64,000 bases of DNA, taken from assembly GCA_014584395.1 (NCBI GenBank), contig JACTMY010000004.1:1-64000 (forward strand), given 5' to 3'. This stretch comes from Planctomycetota bacterium (GTDB lineage Bacteria > Planctomycetota > Planctomycetia > Gemmatales > HRBIN36). Below the pieces are notes generated by a model. The model was not told the DNA's origin. It saw only the letters and a program-made list of their open reading frames with translations, and did no database searches. How positions within the stretch are numbered: position 1 is the first letter of the stretch; each line of letters begins with the position of its first letter. The position numbers and the translations under genes were made by a program. Positions 51,272 to 60,668 of the stretch are shown here, piece after piece.

Positions 51272-53419
51272 ATGCTCGACCGACCGTGGGCTCGCTCGGT
51301 GATCTGTTGGAGCATGATGCTCGGAGGATGCGCCTGGATGCTTGCCTCATCGGGCAAGGTGCGGGCGCTGGATGACGTCATGGCGTCGCCGCCCACGCAA
51401 ACGTCGGGGGCGGACCTGGACAAGCCCCCTCCCAATTTGATCGAACCGGAAATCTTGACTAAAGGCCCGCTCCATGAGGCCTTTGCCACGCCGACGCCTC
51501 TGGACACGGAGCCGCGGCCGAAGATCGACCGGCAGCCTCCCCCCAACATCGAAGAGATTCCGCCGGACCAAAAGCCGGAAGGGGACAACGTCGTTTGGGT
51601 GCCCGGTTATTGGAGTTGGGACCTCGAGCGAAACGACTTCGTTTGGGTAAGCGGTTGCTGGCGGTCCATGCCTCCAGGCCGCAAGTGGGTCGCTGGTTAT
51701 TGGCATCAAACGCCTGAGGGGCAGTATCAATGGGTCTCAGGCTTCTGGGCCAATCAGAGCAGTGATCAAATTGAATACCTGCCCGCGCCGCCGGATAGCT
51801 TGGAGCAGGGGCCCAATGTCGCTGCTCCGGATGATGAACACTTCTGGGTGCCCGGCTGCTGGGTCTATCGTGAATCGCGCTACTTCTGGCGGCCCGGCTA
51901 TTGGACGCCTTGGATGGCCGGTTGGATCTGGAGTCCCTCTTATTATTTATGGAGCCCGGCGGGGTACGTTTTCGTCGACGGCTTCTGGGATTATTCTCTT
52001 CGGCGGCGCGGGCTGGCGTTTGCTCCATGCTACTGGGGCGGTTGGTCTTGGGGGCTCGGCGCCTGGGGTTGGCGCTATGGATGGGGCTTGAGCTATCGGC
52101 CCTGGGTCGGCCTCGACGCGATGTGGCTGACCGATTCCCTCTTCTGCCGCATGGGCTTCGGCGGCTATTATTTCGGTGATTTTTATGGGTTGAGCTGGTG
52201 GAACAGGGGTTTCCGACCCTGGTTCGGTTGCTATGGCTACCGGCTGCATTGCCCCATCTACTCCTATAATCAATGCTTCTATCAGACGCGCAATCCGCAA
52301 TGGCGCGCGGGCTTGCGGCAAACGTACGACCATCGGATCGACAATCCCCAGGCGCGGCCGCCGGGCACGTTCCGCGAACAGCAGCGCCGCGTGGCGGACG
52401 GGAACCGGCCGGGGCCGGGGCAAGGGCCGGGACAGGGGCCGGGGCAAGGGCCGGGGCAGGGGCGCTTTGATTCACAACAACCCAGGACCTCGCCCCCCAC
52501 CCCCGAGGTGGCCAGGCCGATCAATCGCATGGCCAGGCCCAACGACCCGAATCGGGATCCATCGCTGAACTTGCAGCGGCTTGATCCACAGCGCGTCCGG
52601 GATTACACCAACCAATCGCGGACGCTGCAGACAACCATGTCGGAGCGCCGCAACACGGAAAATCGCCTCGCCGCCGAACGGCTGCAGTCCTTGCCTTCCG
52701 GGCGGGATGGGGCCAGGGACGTGACGCGCGGCCCGGGCCGGGATGGTCCTCCGGATAGCGGCCGCCCGACCCCGCAAGTGCTGCGCGGCACAGCGCCGAA
52801 AACGGAATACGTCAGCCGGCCGATCACGCTGCCCACGCCGCAGGTCGAACGCAGCGGCGGCGCGCCGAACATCTCCCGGACCGCGCCCACGCCGCCGCGT
52901 TCAGGGGGAGGCATGACGGTGACCCGGACGCCGCCGCCCACCGCGGCGCCGTCGACCGGCCGCACGATCACGCCGAACGTTCCTAATCTGTCGCGGACAC
53001 TGCCGTCCCAGCCGTCGCCGCCTTCCATCGGCCGCGGAGTCGCGCCGGATTCGGGGCGAAACATTCAACGGCTTCCCTCGGCGGGCGCGCCAAGTGGCTC
53101 GGCGCCGCGCTCCGGCTTCCAATTGCCGCCCAGCGCCGGGAATCGGCTGCCATCTGGCGGCGGGCTGCCGCCGTCGGGCTTCAATCCGCCGCGCGCTCCA
53201 TCGCCGTCTCCGCCGCCGCGCAGCATTCAGCCGCCCAGCGGCGGGTCGCGCATGCCGCCCTCGGGAGGCAACATTCAACGCGGATTCACGCCGCCTAGTG
53301 GCGGCTCGCGGTTGCCGCCCTCCGGAGGCTTCCAGCAAAGGGGCGGCTTCAATCCGCCGCGCGGACCGGCGCCCACCCCGCCTCCGAACCGCGGGGGCGG
53401 CAGACCGGGCCGTGGTTAA
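51272..53419 (+). CDS. YXWGXW-repeat secreted protein with Pro/Gly-rich tail
   Basis: Encodes 715 residues from the ATG at 51272, with AGGAGA 6 bases upstream. Residues 1-30 form a signal peptide (MLDRPWARSVICWSMMLGGCAWML). Residues 100-330 are a Trp/Tyr/Gly-rich array (WVPGYWSWDLERN, WVSGCWRSMPPGRKWVAGYWHQTP, YWTPWMAGWIWSP, WGGWSWGLGAWGWRYGWGL) of the YXWGXW family of planctomycete exported proteins. The rest is low in complexity: four exact GPGQ units near 380, then Pro/Ser/Arg-rich repeats with PPSGG and ARGP-like words to the end. The function is unknown; a surface or stalk role is conceivable. The 3' end is followed by a terminator. Confidence 0.85.
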   Translation: MLDRPWARSVICWSMMLGGCAWMLASSGKVRALDDVMASPPTQTSGADLDKPPPNLIEPEILTKGPLHEAFATPTPLDTEPRPKIDRQPPPNIEEIPPDQKPEGDNVVWVPGYWSWDLERNDFVWVSGCWRSMPPGRKWVAGYWHQTPEGQYQWVSGFWANQSSDQIEYLPAPPDSLEQGPNVAAPDDEHFWVPGCWVYRESRYFWRPGYWTPWMAGWIWSPSYYLWSPAGYVFVDGFWDYSLRRRGLAFAPCYWGGWSWGLGAWGWRYGWGLSYRPWVGLDAMWLTDSLFCRMGFGGYYFGDFYGLSWWNRGFRPWFGCYGYRLHCPIYSYNQCFYQTRNPQWRAGLRQTYDHRIDNPQARPPGTFREQQRRVADGNRPGPGQGPGQGPGQGPGQGRFDSQQPRTSPPTPEVARPINRMARPNDPNRDPSLNLQRLDPQRVRDYTNQSRTLQTTMSERRNTENRLAAERLQSLPSGRDGARDVTRGPGRDGPPDSGRPTPQVLRGTAPKTEYVSRPITLPTPQVERSGGAPNISRTAPTPPRSGGGMTVTRTPPPTAAPSTGRTITPNVPNLSRTLPSQPSPPSIGRGVAPDSGRNIQRLPSAGAPSGSAPRSGFQLPPSAGNRLPSGGGLPPSGFNPPRAPSPSPPPRSIQPPSGGSRMPPSGGNIQRGFTPPSGGSRLPPSGGFQQRGGFNPPRGPAPTPPPNRGGGRPGRG
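52412..52459 (+). repeat. Four 12-base repeats coding GPGQ
   Basis: Four in-frame units of GGGCCGGGGCAA-type sequence run from 52412 to 52459, with silent changes (GGA, CAG). The coding effect is four GPGQ units. Slippage could change the number between strains. Confidence 0.85.
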
Positions 53420-53445
53420 CGCGCATCCAGAAATGAAAATCTTCG

Positions 53446-53488
53446 ACGCCCTCCCACGGATGATTCGTGCGAGGGCGTTTCATTTTAT
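53446..53488 (+). terminator. Intrinsic terminator of the YXWGXW gene
   Basis: ACGCCCTC (53446-53453) pairs with GAGGGCGT (53471-53478), extended by CACG (53455-53458) with CGTG (53466-53469) across one mismatch; TTTCATTTT follows. On the other strand the flank is also rich in T, so it could serve purQ as well, 16 bases past its stop. Confidence 0.8.
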
Positions 53489-53503
53489 CTACCGGGACAT
53501 GGA

Positions 53504-54274
53504 CTATTGCAGAAAGTGAACCGCGTTTTGGAACAGACGCAAGCCGTCGCCGTAGCGCTTCAGCCCGAGGCGCGTCCATTGCGGATGTTGCACGGGGAGG
53601 AGATGCCGTTCGGGATGGGGCATAAGGCCAAGGATGCGGCCGGTCTGATCGCACAACCCGGCCACATCGCCTTGTGAACCATTAGGATTGTATCCTTCAG
53701 AACCGTCCCGTCCCGGCACGTATTGCAGCACGCACTGTCCGCTCCGTTCGATTCGTTGCCAAGCGGCTTCATCCCGGCAAATAAAACGCCCTTCGCCATG
53801 GGCGATGGGGACATACAGTTGGCCGTAGCCCGAGAGGAAGGGGCAGTGGTTGGGTTGCCGAGCGCGGAGCGTCACCCAGCGATCGACGAAGGAGCCGGAG
53901 ATGTTGTAGGTCAGCGTGGCGGGGATGCGGTCGCCATGGTCGGGCGGGATCAGCAGGCCTGCCTTGAGCAGGGCTTGAAACCCGTTGCAAATGCCCAAGA
54001 TGAGCTTCCCCTGATCGCGGAAGCGGCTCAGCTCGTCATGCATCTGATGATGCAAGCGATAGGCCAGTACCTTGCCCGCCGCCACGTCGTCGCCATACGA
54101 AAAGCCGCCCGGCAGGACGAGCAATTGATAATCGTGCAGTTGCCGGGGAGCGGCGAGGAGCTGGTTGATGTGCAGCCGGGCGGCGCTCGCTCCCACGGAC
54201 TCCAGGGCAAAGACCGTTTCCAGGTCGCAATTGGTTCCGGGGGCCCGCAGCACCAGGGCCGACACTTTGGCCAT
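53504..54274 (-). CDS. purQ: Phosphoribosylformylglycinamidine synthase subunit I
   Basis: Encodes 256 residues from the ATG at 54274, with GGGAGAG 6 bases upstream. PurQ is the glutaminase that feeds ammonia to PurL in the fourth step of purine synthesis. The class I amidotransferase triad is clear: Cys96 in GICNGFQALLKAGLL, His220 and Glu222 in MPHPERHLLP. The N-terminal motif LVLRAPGTNCDLETV and PGGFSYGDDVAAGKVL near 55 are typical. purL and purS are not in the window. Confidence 0.97.
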   Translation of the reverse strand: MAKVSALVLRAPGTNCDLETVFALESVGASAARLHINQLLAAPRQLHDYQLLVLPGGFSYGDDVAAGKVLAYRLHHQMHDELSRFRDQGKLILGICNGFQALLKAGLLIPPDHGDRIPATLTYNISGSFVDRWVTLRARQPNHCPFLSGYGQLYVPIAHGEGRFICRDEAAWQRIERSGQCVLQYVPGRDGSEGYNPNGSQGDVAGLCDQTGRILGLMPHPERHLLPVQHPQWTRLGLKRYGDGLRLFQNAVHFLQ

Positions 54275-54392
54275 GCCACTCTCCCAAGGGACGGGATGGG
54301 GAGCCGCGTTTTGGCCTGCCGTTCGACAAACGGGCTTGGCTCCCAGGTTAAAGTAGATTATAGAAGTTTGCTAGTGGAAATAGGGTGCGAAT

Positions 54393-55454
54393 GTGGAACC
54401 GATTATGACCCATGCCGCGACCTTGAATCGCCGCCCGTTGTCGTTGCGGAAAAAGCTGCTCTTCACGCTGATCATCGTGGTCGGGCTGCCGATCCTGGTG
54501 GAACTGGCGTGCCGAGTTGCCTTTGGCTGGAATCGCCATTGGCTCGACTGCCATCGGCCTCACGAGACGCTGGGATGGTGCTTGCGCGAAGGTTGGGCGG
54601 GCAAATGGGGTTGGACCGGAGGCTATGCCCGGATCAACGCCCAGGGGCTGCGGCAGGATGAGGACCTTGGTCCCAAAGCTCCTGCGGAAAAACGGCTCCT
54701 GGTGCTGGGAGACAGCGTGACCTTCGGGGCCAATGTCAAAACCAGCGAGACCTATCCCGAACAACTCCAAGGCCTGCTGCGGCAGCAACGCCATCCCTGG
54801 CGCATCCTCAACGCCGGCGTGACGGCTTATGACGCCTCCCAGGAAGCGGACTGGCTCGAAACGTTCGGCTGGGAATTGCAGCCGGACGCGTTGGCCGTGG
54901 CCTTTTGCCGCAACGACACCAGCGTGTCGATCCGCGACCGCGGCCCCGTTGGCACCCGGCTGGGCCAATGGTTGACCGAACATTCCATCGTCTGCTTCCG
55001 GGTCGAAAGGCTTTATGCCCGCTGCAGGGCGGCCTGGAAGGGATCCTCGGTCGAAGGCACGCCGCTGGTCCAAAAGCAGGACCTGATCTACGGCTGGCCG
55101 CTGGTGGACAAGGCCTATCGGCAGATCGCCGCCTCGGCCAAGGCGCGGGGCGTGCCCGTGGTGCTGTTCATTTGGCCGACGCTGGATTTTCTCGAGGAGC
55201 GGGAAACCGAGGACCTCGCGAGCAAGTTGATCAACCTCGCCGCGGAGCTGGGTTGGCAGGTCATCGACCTGGAGCCAGCCTTTCGACCGACTGAAGCCCG
55301 GATGTTCCTGGACGGGGACCCGATCCATCCCAGCGCATATGGCTATGCCCGGGCCGCCGAACGTTTGGCCCAGGAACTACCCTGCCTGCCATGGTTTTAT
55401 TCTCCCCAGGTCCAGGAAACCGCCGTCACGAAATCCTCCCCATCCGGCCGGTAA
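54393..55454 (+). CDS. Secreted SGNH/GDSL-type hydrolase
   Basis: Encodes 353 residues. The frame starts with GTG at 54393, 5 bases after AGGGTG; an ATG at 54405 is the alternative. One membrane segment lies at about 22-44 (LLFTLIIVVGLPILVELACRV). The SGNH blocks follow: VLGDSVTFGANV near 110 (Ser), NAGVTAYDAS near 145 (Gly), FCRNDTSV near 175 (Asn), and DPIHPSAYGYA near 318 (His). All four catalytic or oxyanion residues fit. It is probably an acyl-ester hydrolase or O-acetylesterase in the periplasm, anchored by its N-terminal helix. It is divergent from purQ. Confidence 0.88.
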   Translation: MEPIMTHAATLNRRPLSLRKKLLFTLIIVVGLPILVELACRVAFGWNRHWLDCHRPHETLGWCLREGWAGKWGWTGGYARINAQGLRQDEDLGPKAPAEKRLLVLGDSVTFGANVKTSETYPEQLQGLLRQQRHPWRILNAGVTAYDASQEADWLETFGWELQPDALAVAFCRNDTSVSIRDRGPVGTRLGQWLTEHSIVCFRVERLYARCRAAWKGSSVEGTPLVQKQDLIYGWPLVDKAYRQIAASAKARGVPVVLFIWPTLDFLEERETEDLASKLINLAAELGWQVIDLEPAFRPTEARMFLDGDPIHPSAYGYARAAERLAQELPCLPWFYSPQVQETAVTKSSPSGR

Positions 55455-55616
55455 TCCGGCCCGTTTAGGCCATGCCTCCATGGTCGATGTCTCATCGATA
55501 TCATGTTCGTGCCTCTTCGCCGCAGCCCGCCGGGGGGATTTTCCTGCAGCCGGGGCGGCGCGGCTGGGTTATAATCAGGCGTCTTGTCCAACCCCCCACC
55601 TTCTGGAGATCAGGTC

Positions 55617-56693
55617 ATGACTCCCACCCCCGCCAAACCCTGTCCCGATTGCGAAGCCATGGAAGCGCCCGCCCTGGATCGGCGACGATTCCTTTCCACC
55701 ATGGGTGCCGCGGCCACAACGGCGGTCGCTGCGAGCCTGCCGTTGATCGAGGCCATTCCCCAGGCCGCCGCTCAGTCCACGCCCAAGAGCGCGGCGGAGA
55801 CCGCGGTCAAAGCGTTTTACGATTCCCTCTCGCCCGAACAGCGCAAGATCATCTGTTTCGAATGGGACCATGAGGACGCCAAGCGCGGCTTGCTGCGCAC
55901 GCGCGCCTCCAACAATTGGCAGATCACGTCGCCGACCATCGACAGCGGCTACTTCTCGAAGGAACAGAAAATCATCCTCCACGACATTTTCAAGGGCCTG
56001 TTTCAGCCCGAATGGTATCCGAAGATGCTCAAGCAGCTTCGGGACGACACCGAGGGCCGGCCCTGGGGCGCGGGGCAAAGCGTGGCCGTGTTTGGCAAGC
56101 CCGGTCAAGGCAAGTTTGAATTTGTCATGACGGGCCGGCATCTGACGATTCGGGCCGATGGCAACAGCGAGGACCACGTGGCCCTGGGCGGACCGATCTT
56201 CCACGGCCATGCCGCCGAGTCGTTCAACGAGAAGCCGAACCATCCGGGCAACATCTTTTGGCATCAGGCGCTGAAGGCGAACGAGGTGTTTCAGATGCTG
56301 GATGGCAAGCAGCGGAAGATCGCCTTGGTGGCGGAGTCGCCTCATGAGGCGGACGTTCCCTTCCGCGGTGTGAAAGGGCCATTCCCGGGGCTGCCCGTGA
56401 CGGAGATGAGCAGCGATCAGAAAGCGGTCGTGGAAGCCACGCTCAAAAGCCTGATCGAGCCGTACCGCCAAGAAGATCGCGACGAGATCATGCTCTGCCT
56501 CAAGAAGCAGGGCGGCCTGGAGCGGTGCAGCCTGGCCTTTTACCAGGATGAAGACGTCGGCGACGACGGCGTGTGGGATAACTGGCGGCTCGAGGGGCCG
56601 AGCTTTGTCTGGTACTTCCGGGGCAGCCCCCACGTGCACATTTGGATCAACGTGGCGAGCGACCCGGGCGTGAAGCTGAACGCCGCGGGATAA
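55617..56693 (+). CDS. DUF3500 secreted protein with Tat-like leader
   Basis: Encodes 358 residues from the ATG at 55617, 8 bases after GGAG; a start at 55584 is possible. TATAAT at 55570-55575 lies 42 bases before it, but no -35 is clear. The leader LDRRRFLSTMGAAATTAVAASLPLIEA is Tat-like. The body (LSPEQRKIICFEWDHEDAKRGLLRTRASNNW near 78, VFGKPGQGKFEFVMTGRHLTIRADGNS near 155, SFVWYFRGSPHVHIWINVA near 338) fits DUF3500, an exported domain of unknown function, typically 300-350 residues. Two His/Asp-rich sites could bind metal. Confidence 0.88.
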   Translation: MTPTPAKPCPDCEAMEAPALDRRRFLSTMGAAATTAVAASLPLIEAIPQAAAQSTPKSAAETAVKAFYDSLSPEQRKIICFEWDHEDAKRGLLRTRASNNWQITSPTIDSGYFSKEQKIILHDIFKGLFQPEWYPKMLKQLRDDTEGRPWGAGQSVAVFGKPGQGKFEFVMTGRHLTIRADGNSEDHVALGGPIFHGHAAESFNEKPNHPGNIFWHQALKANEVFQMLDGKQRKIALVAESPHEADVPFRGVKGPFPGLPVTEMSSDQKAVVEATLKSLIEPYRQEDRDEIMLCLKKQGGLERCSLAFYQDEDVGDDGVWDNWRLEGPSFVWYFRGSPHVHIWINVASDPGVKLNAAG

Positions 56694-56834
56694 GGCAGCG
56701 AATGACGGTCCGGTTGCGGGGCGGTCCGCTTCCACGGTTTACCTGATGGAGGCGCCTCGAACGGTTGGCGTTTCGAGAGAACCGGTATAATAGCCGAAGT
56801 TCCGCACCTCCAGGAAATGACTAAGGACCAGCTC

Positions 56835-57647
56835 ATGCGCATCGGCGCCGTGGAATATCTCAACACCAAGCCGCTCATCCAGGACCTGGCCGAACTGGCG
56901 CCCCAGGTGGAATTGCTGCTCGACGTGCCCAGCCGGCTGGCGGATCGGCTGCAGCAGGGTGAGATCGACGTTGGTTTGATTCCGGTCGTCGAATATTTCC
57001 GCGGGTCGGGGTATCGTATCGTTCCCGACGTCGCCATCGCCTGCCAAGGTCCGGTCTTGAGCGTAACGCTCTTCAGCAAGAAACCCTGGAAAGAAATCGA
57101 GACGCTGGCGCTGGATGAAGGATCAAGGACGAGCGCCGCGCTGGTGCAAATCCTGGCGCGGCAAAAGTATGGCATCGTCCCCGCCTATCGTCCGTTTCCC
57201 ATCGGCCAAGCGGCCGAGGAGGCGGGCACGGACGCCGTCCTGCTCATCGGCGATCGAGCCATGCGGGCCGACTGGCCCGGCTACCCGATCAGTTACGATC
57301 TGGGGCAGGAGTGGTGGGATTGGACCGGGCTGCCCTTCGTGTTCGCCTTCTGGGCGGTGCGCGAGGGCGTTCACCTGGGCGAGGTGCAAAACGCACTCGC
57401 GGAGGCCAAGCGGCGCGGGTTAGCACGGATTGCCGACATCGCCCGCCAGCAGGCGAAACTCCTGCATCTGGATCCCGCCTATTGTCGCCGCTATTTATCG
57501 CACATCATCCGCTTCGACCTGGGGCCGCGGGAAAAGGAAGGGCTTCGCCTCTTTCAGAAGCGGGCTCAAGAGCAAGGGCTGATCCCGGCGGACCAGGAGC
57601 TGCGGTTCTATCCGCCGCGGTCATCGGCAACGCTGCTCGTTTCTTGA
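56835..57647 (+). CDS. mqnA: Chorismate dehydratase of the futalosine menaquinone pathway
   Basis: Encodes 270 residues from the ATG at 56835, with AAGGA 8 bases upstream; an ATG at 56817 is possible. TATAAT at 56786-56791 may be its -10 box. MqnA turns chorismate into 3-enolpyruvylbenzoate, the entry to the futalosine route to menaquinone. The periplasmic-binding-like fold shows IGAVEYLNTKPLIQDLAEL at the start, GEIDVGLIPVVEYFR near 45 and ISYDLGQEWWDWTGLPFVFAFWAVREG near 145, as in MqnA. No other mqn gene is in the window. Confidence 0.93.
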   Translation: MRIGAVEYLNTKPLIQDLAELAPQVELLLDVPSRLADRLQQGEIDVGLIPVVEYFRGSGYRIVPDVAIACQGPVLSVTLFSKKPWKEIETLALDEGSRTSAALVQILARQKYGIVPAYRPFPIGQAAEEAGTDAVLLIGDRAMRADWPGYPISYDLGQEWWDWTGLPFVFAFWAVREGVHLGEVQNALAEAKRRGLARIADIARQQAKLLHLDPAYCRRYLSHIIRFDLGPREKEGLRLFQKRAQEQGLIPADQELRFYPPRSSATLLVS

Positions 57648-57768
57648 CCCAGCGGCGGCGGCCTGCACGCTCTCGATCACCTCGATGACCGCGATCAACC
57701 GATCATCCGCAAGTCATCCTTAATTGCATCCCCTGGACCCCTGCATTAGGATAGCGGAGGGAGGAAGC

Positions 57769-59487
57769 ATGATCGGTCCCATTTTCGATAATCTCTTCGA
57801 CGTTTGGACGAGAGGCTCGGGTCCCATGGCGGCCTCGGAGGCGGTGCCGCCTGGCCGGGTCAATCCCGTCCTGGTGGAGCAGGTGCGCGTAACGTGCCAG
57901 GCCATCCAATCGCTGTACCATCAGGCGGCCGAAGAGGGGATCAAAGAAGGGGCGGCGTCTGCGAAAATGTCCGCCGATCAACTGATGGAGCGGATGGACG
58001 ATCTGCATCGCGGGTTGATCATCCGCATTTACTTGGAAATGACCGCCGTGGATTGGAGCTGGCGACCCGGCGAAGCCGCCGTCAGCCAGGCCGTCTTCGA
58101 GCATCTTTGGGGAAAAACCTTTTCCGAACGCGGCTTGCTCAAGGCCCACGAGCAACTGGCCCGGCAGGAGCCGCCGGACTGGCAAGCCTTGATCAACCCC
58201 TTCCTGCGGCTGCCTCCCCTGATGCAGCACCGCGATGAACTGCTGACGCATGCCATGCGGCTGGCCAATTTGGTCATCAAGGCGGATGGCCGGATCGCTC
58301 CCCAGGAAAAGCAGCAGCTCCATATCCTGCGCGCCCATTTGGAAAATTTGTTGAAGCCGCTACCCTTGGCCGAAGAGAAGCAGCCTCTCCAGGCAGGCCA
58401 GCAAGTGCTGCTGACCCAGGAAGCTGGCACGACAGCGACAACGCCGCCTCCCGTGGCCAAACCGGTGGCGACACCGGCCATCGTCCTGCCGCCGGGGGAC
58501 GCGGCCAAGCAGTTTGCCGAGGCCATGGCGGAGCTGAACGGCTTCATCGGACTGGATTCGATCAAGTCGGAGGTGAAACGGCTCGTCAACTTCTTGAAGA
58601 TGCAAAAGGAACGCATCAACCTGGGGCTGCCTGAAACCAAGGTGAGTCTGCACAGCGTGTTTCAAGGCAACCCCGGCACGGGCAAAACGACGGTGGCCCG
58701 GTTGCTGGGCCGCTTGCTCGGTGCCATCGGGTTTCTCGCCAAGGGGCACCTGGTGGAAACGGATCGTTCGGGCCTCGTCGCCGAATACGCGGGGCAGACC
58801 GGACCCAAGGCGAACAAAAAAATTGACGAGGCCCTCGACGGCGTGCTCTTCATCGACGAAGCCTACAGCCTGATCGCCGAGAAGGGGGACGATCCTTACG
58901 GGGCCGAAGCCGTGCAAACCCTGCTCAAGCGGATGGAGGATCATCGCGATCGCCTGGTCGTGGTCCTGGCCGGCTATCCTGCTCCCTTGCAGCGGCTGCT
59001 GAAAAGCAACCCGGGCCTCTCCTCGCGGTTCAATCGCTATTTCAACTTCCCCGATTACGCCCCACTGGAACTGTGCCAAATCTGGGAGACCTTCTCCCGA
59101 CGCTGCCAGTATGTCCTCAGCGGGGCCACGCGCGCGAAACTCATCCTGGGGCTGCACTATCTCTGCCAACAAAAGGACGAACATTTTGGCAACGGCCGAC
59201 TCATTCGCAACCTCTACGAAAAGTCGATCACCCGGCTCGCTGACCGGATCGTCGACATTGCCCCGCTCACCAAGGAAGTGCTGACCCGCTTGGAGCCTGA
59301 GGATCTGGCATTTGACGATGTTCCCGCGGAGGTTTGGCAGGCGTTGGGGAAGGGGGAAACGCGCTTCGTCGTCGACTGCACCGGTTGCCAGCACAGCAGC
59401 CGCATCCGTCCGGATTACCTGGGACAGCGGCTGCAGTGCAAGCGGTGCCAGAGCGTCTTCTCCGCCGACTGGGGCGAACCAGGCTAA
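57769..59487 (+). CDS. TerB-like/AAA+/zinc-ribbon ATPase, CbbX-SpoVK class
   Basis: Encodes 572 residues from the ATG at 57769, behind GGAGGGAGGA. Residues 1-195 form a helical domain like TerB (LMQHRDELLTHAMRLANLVIKADGRIAPQEKQQLHILRAHLENLL), and residues 265-520 an AAA+ ATPase of the CbbX/SpoVK type: Walker A GNPGTGKTT near 300, Walker B VLFIDEAYSL near 361, arginine-finger region SRFNRYFNFPDY near 420. The C-terminal ~45 residues hold two CxxC pairs, CTGCQHSS near 537 and CKRCQSVF near 557, a zinc ribbon. This order is unusual; AAA+ remodelling of an unknown client is likely. A Gln/Thr/Pro linker separates the first two domains. Confidence 0.9.
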   Translation: MIGPIFDNLFDVWTRGSGPMAASEAVPPGRVNPVLVEQVRVTCQAIQSLYHQAAEEGIKEGAASAKMSADQLMERMDDLHRGLIIRIYLEMTAVDWSWRPGEAAVSQAVFEHLWGKTFSERGLLKAHEQLARQEPPDWQALINPFLRLPPLMQHRDELLTHAMRLANLVIKADGRIAPQEKQQLHILRAHLENLLKPLPLAEEKQPLQAGQQVLLTQEAGTTATTPPPVAKPVATPAIVLPPGDAAKQFAEAMAELNGFIGLDSIKSEVKRLVNFLKMQKERINLGLPETKVSLHSVFQGNPGTGKTTVARLLGRLLGAIGFLAKGHLVETDRSGLVAEYAGQTGPKANKKIDEALDGVLFIDEAYSLIAEKGDDPYGAEAVQTLLKRMEDHRDRLVVVLAGYPAPLQRLLKSNPGLSSRFNRYFNFPDYAPLELCQIWETFSRRCQYVLSGATRAKLILGLHYLCQQKDEHFGNGRLIRNLYEKSITRLADRIVDIAPLTKEVLTRLEPEDLAFDDVPAEVWQALGKGETRFVVDCTGCQHSSRIRPDYLGQRLQCKRCQSVFSADWGEPG

Positions 59488-59508
59488 TGGACTGCCGAAG
59501 CGGTTGGT

Positions 59509-60618
59509 TTATTTTTCACGTTGATCATCGCGGAATGGGCGATCCATCGGCCGATCGGCCCGATCGAGTCGATCAAGTCGATCGGGCGGGGAAGGTCGCT
59601 GGCGGTCGCTTGGCGTGCCCGGTCGCGGCGGGCTGGTGGCGATAATCAGCCAACCACCGCTCTTCAATCGGACCGCGCCAGGGTCCGCGCCTGGGAAGCG
59701 AACCTGCGCGGCGTCTCGTTGCCAGGTTTTCCCATCACGGCTGTAAACCGGCCAAGGGCCCGCGCCGGTGCCGAAGAAATAGAGCAGCCCGTTGTCGCTC
59801 ACCAGGTTGCCCAGCCAGCGGTCGTTGACGTTCGGCAGCGTCACGTCGTCCACGCGATCAAATTGCAATCCATCCTGGCTGACGGCGTGGTAGCCGCGGC
59901 CTAGGATCGGACGATTCCGCTGCGGCGGCTGATCCGGACGACGCTGTTGCGGCGGAGCCGCTTGACCTGTCCCGCCCCCGCCATTGTGGGGCACGATCAT
60001 GTGGTAAACACCGTCATGCAACGCCACCGCGCAGTCAATGATGAGGTGGTCCTTCACGGCGAACCGCACGCCCGGCTCAAAGGCGTAATGCACGCCATCC
60101 TCGGAGATCGCGGAGTAAATGGCCGGGGTGCTCGTTCGGAAATCGCGGGATCGATTGGACGTGAAATACATCCGAACGCGGCCATCAGGCAACACCACGA
60201 GCGTGGGGTCGAAGGGCCGCATCAAACCCTGCTCCAGGTTGGCGACGACGATCGGCTGCGCCGCTGACCAGCTTTGGCCTTCGTCCTTGGAAAAGCGGAC
60301 CGCCACCCGATCGAAATGCTGGGGGTCATTTTCCGGGAAATGCTGGAACGCCGCCAGCAATCGGCCGTCCTTGAGCCGCACCAGGGTGGGAACGCCGGCG
60401 CGGTCGAATTGACCGATTTTCTGGCTCGTTCCGCGAGCGTCGAATTGAAAAACGTGCACGTCATTGTCCCAGGGGCCAGGGCGATCCGTGCGCGGCCCCG
60501 GGGGCGGTGGTTGACGTTGAAAGTCTTGATTCGAACCGGGATTGGGAGGACCCTGTGTCAAAAGGGCCGCGGAAAGCGCCAGGAACCACCCGACAATGCA
60601 GACCCCTCGCAGCAACAT
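59509..60618 (-). CDS. Secreted BNR/sialidase-like beta-propeller protein
   Basis: Encodes 369 residues from the ATG at 60618, with GGGGG close upstream; a TTG at 60624 is less likely. Residues 1-20 form a signal peptide, then a Pro/Gly/Arg-rich linker. The body shows BNR-type Asp-box repeats such as VRFSKDEGQSWSAAQPIVV near 125 and the blade-like YSAISEDGVHYAFEPGVRF near 185, a fold used by sialidases and related glycosidases. No complete sialidase active site can be seen. The tail is a low-complexity Asp/Arg/Pro run coded by GATC-rich repeats. Its own promoter, with a palindrome in the spacer, is upstream. Confidence 0.85.
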   Translation of the reverse strand: MLLRGVCIVGWFLALSAALLTQGPPNPGSNQDFQRQPPPPGPRTDRPGPWDNDVHVFQFDARGTSQKIGQFDRAGVPTLVRLKDGRLLAAFQHFPENDPQHFDRVAVRFSKDEGQSWSAAQPIVVANLEQGLMRPFDPTLVVLPDGRVRMYFTSNRSRDFRTSTPAIYSAISEDGVHYAFEPGVRFAVKDHLIIDCAVALHDGVYHMIVPHNGGGGTGQAAPPQQRRPDQPPQRNRPILGRGYHAVSQDGLQFDRVDDVTLPNVNDRWLGNLVSDNGLLYFFGTGAGPWPVYSRDGKTWQRDAAQVRFPGADPGAVRLKSGGWLIIATSPPRPGTPSDRQRPSPPDRLDRLDRADRPMDRPFRDDQREK

Positions 60619-60668
60619 GATCAACCCCCGAAGTTCGAGACGTGAAGCAAAAAGTGCCCCACGGCCAA

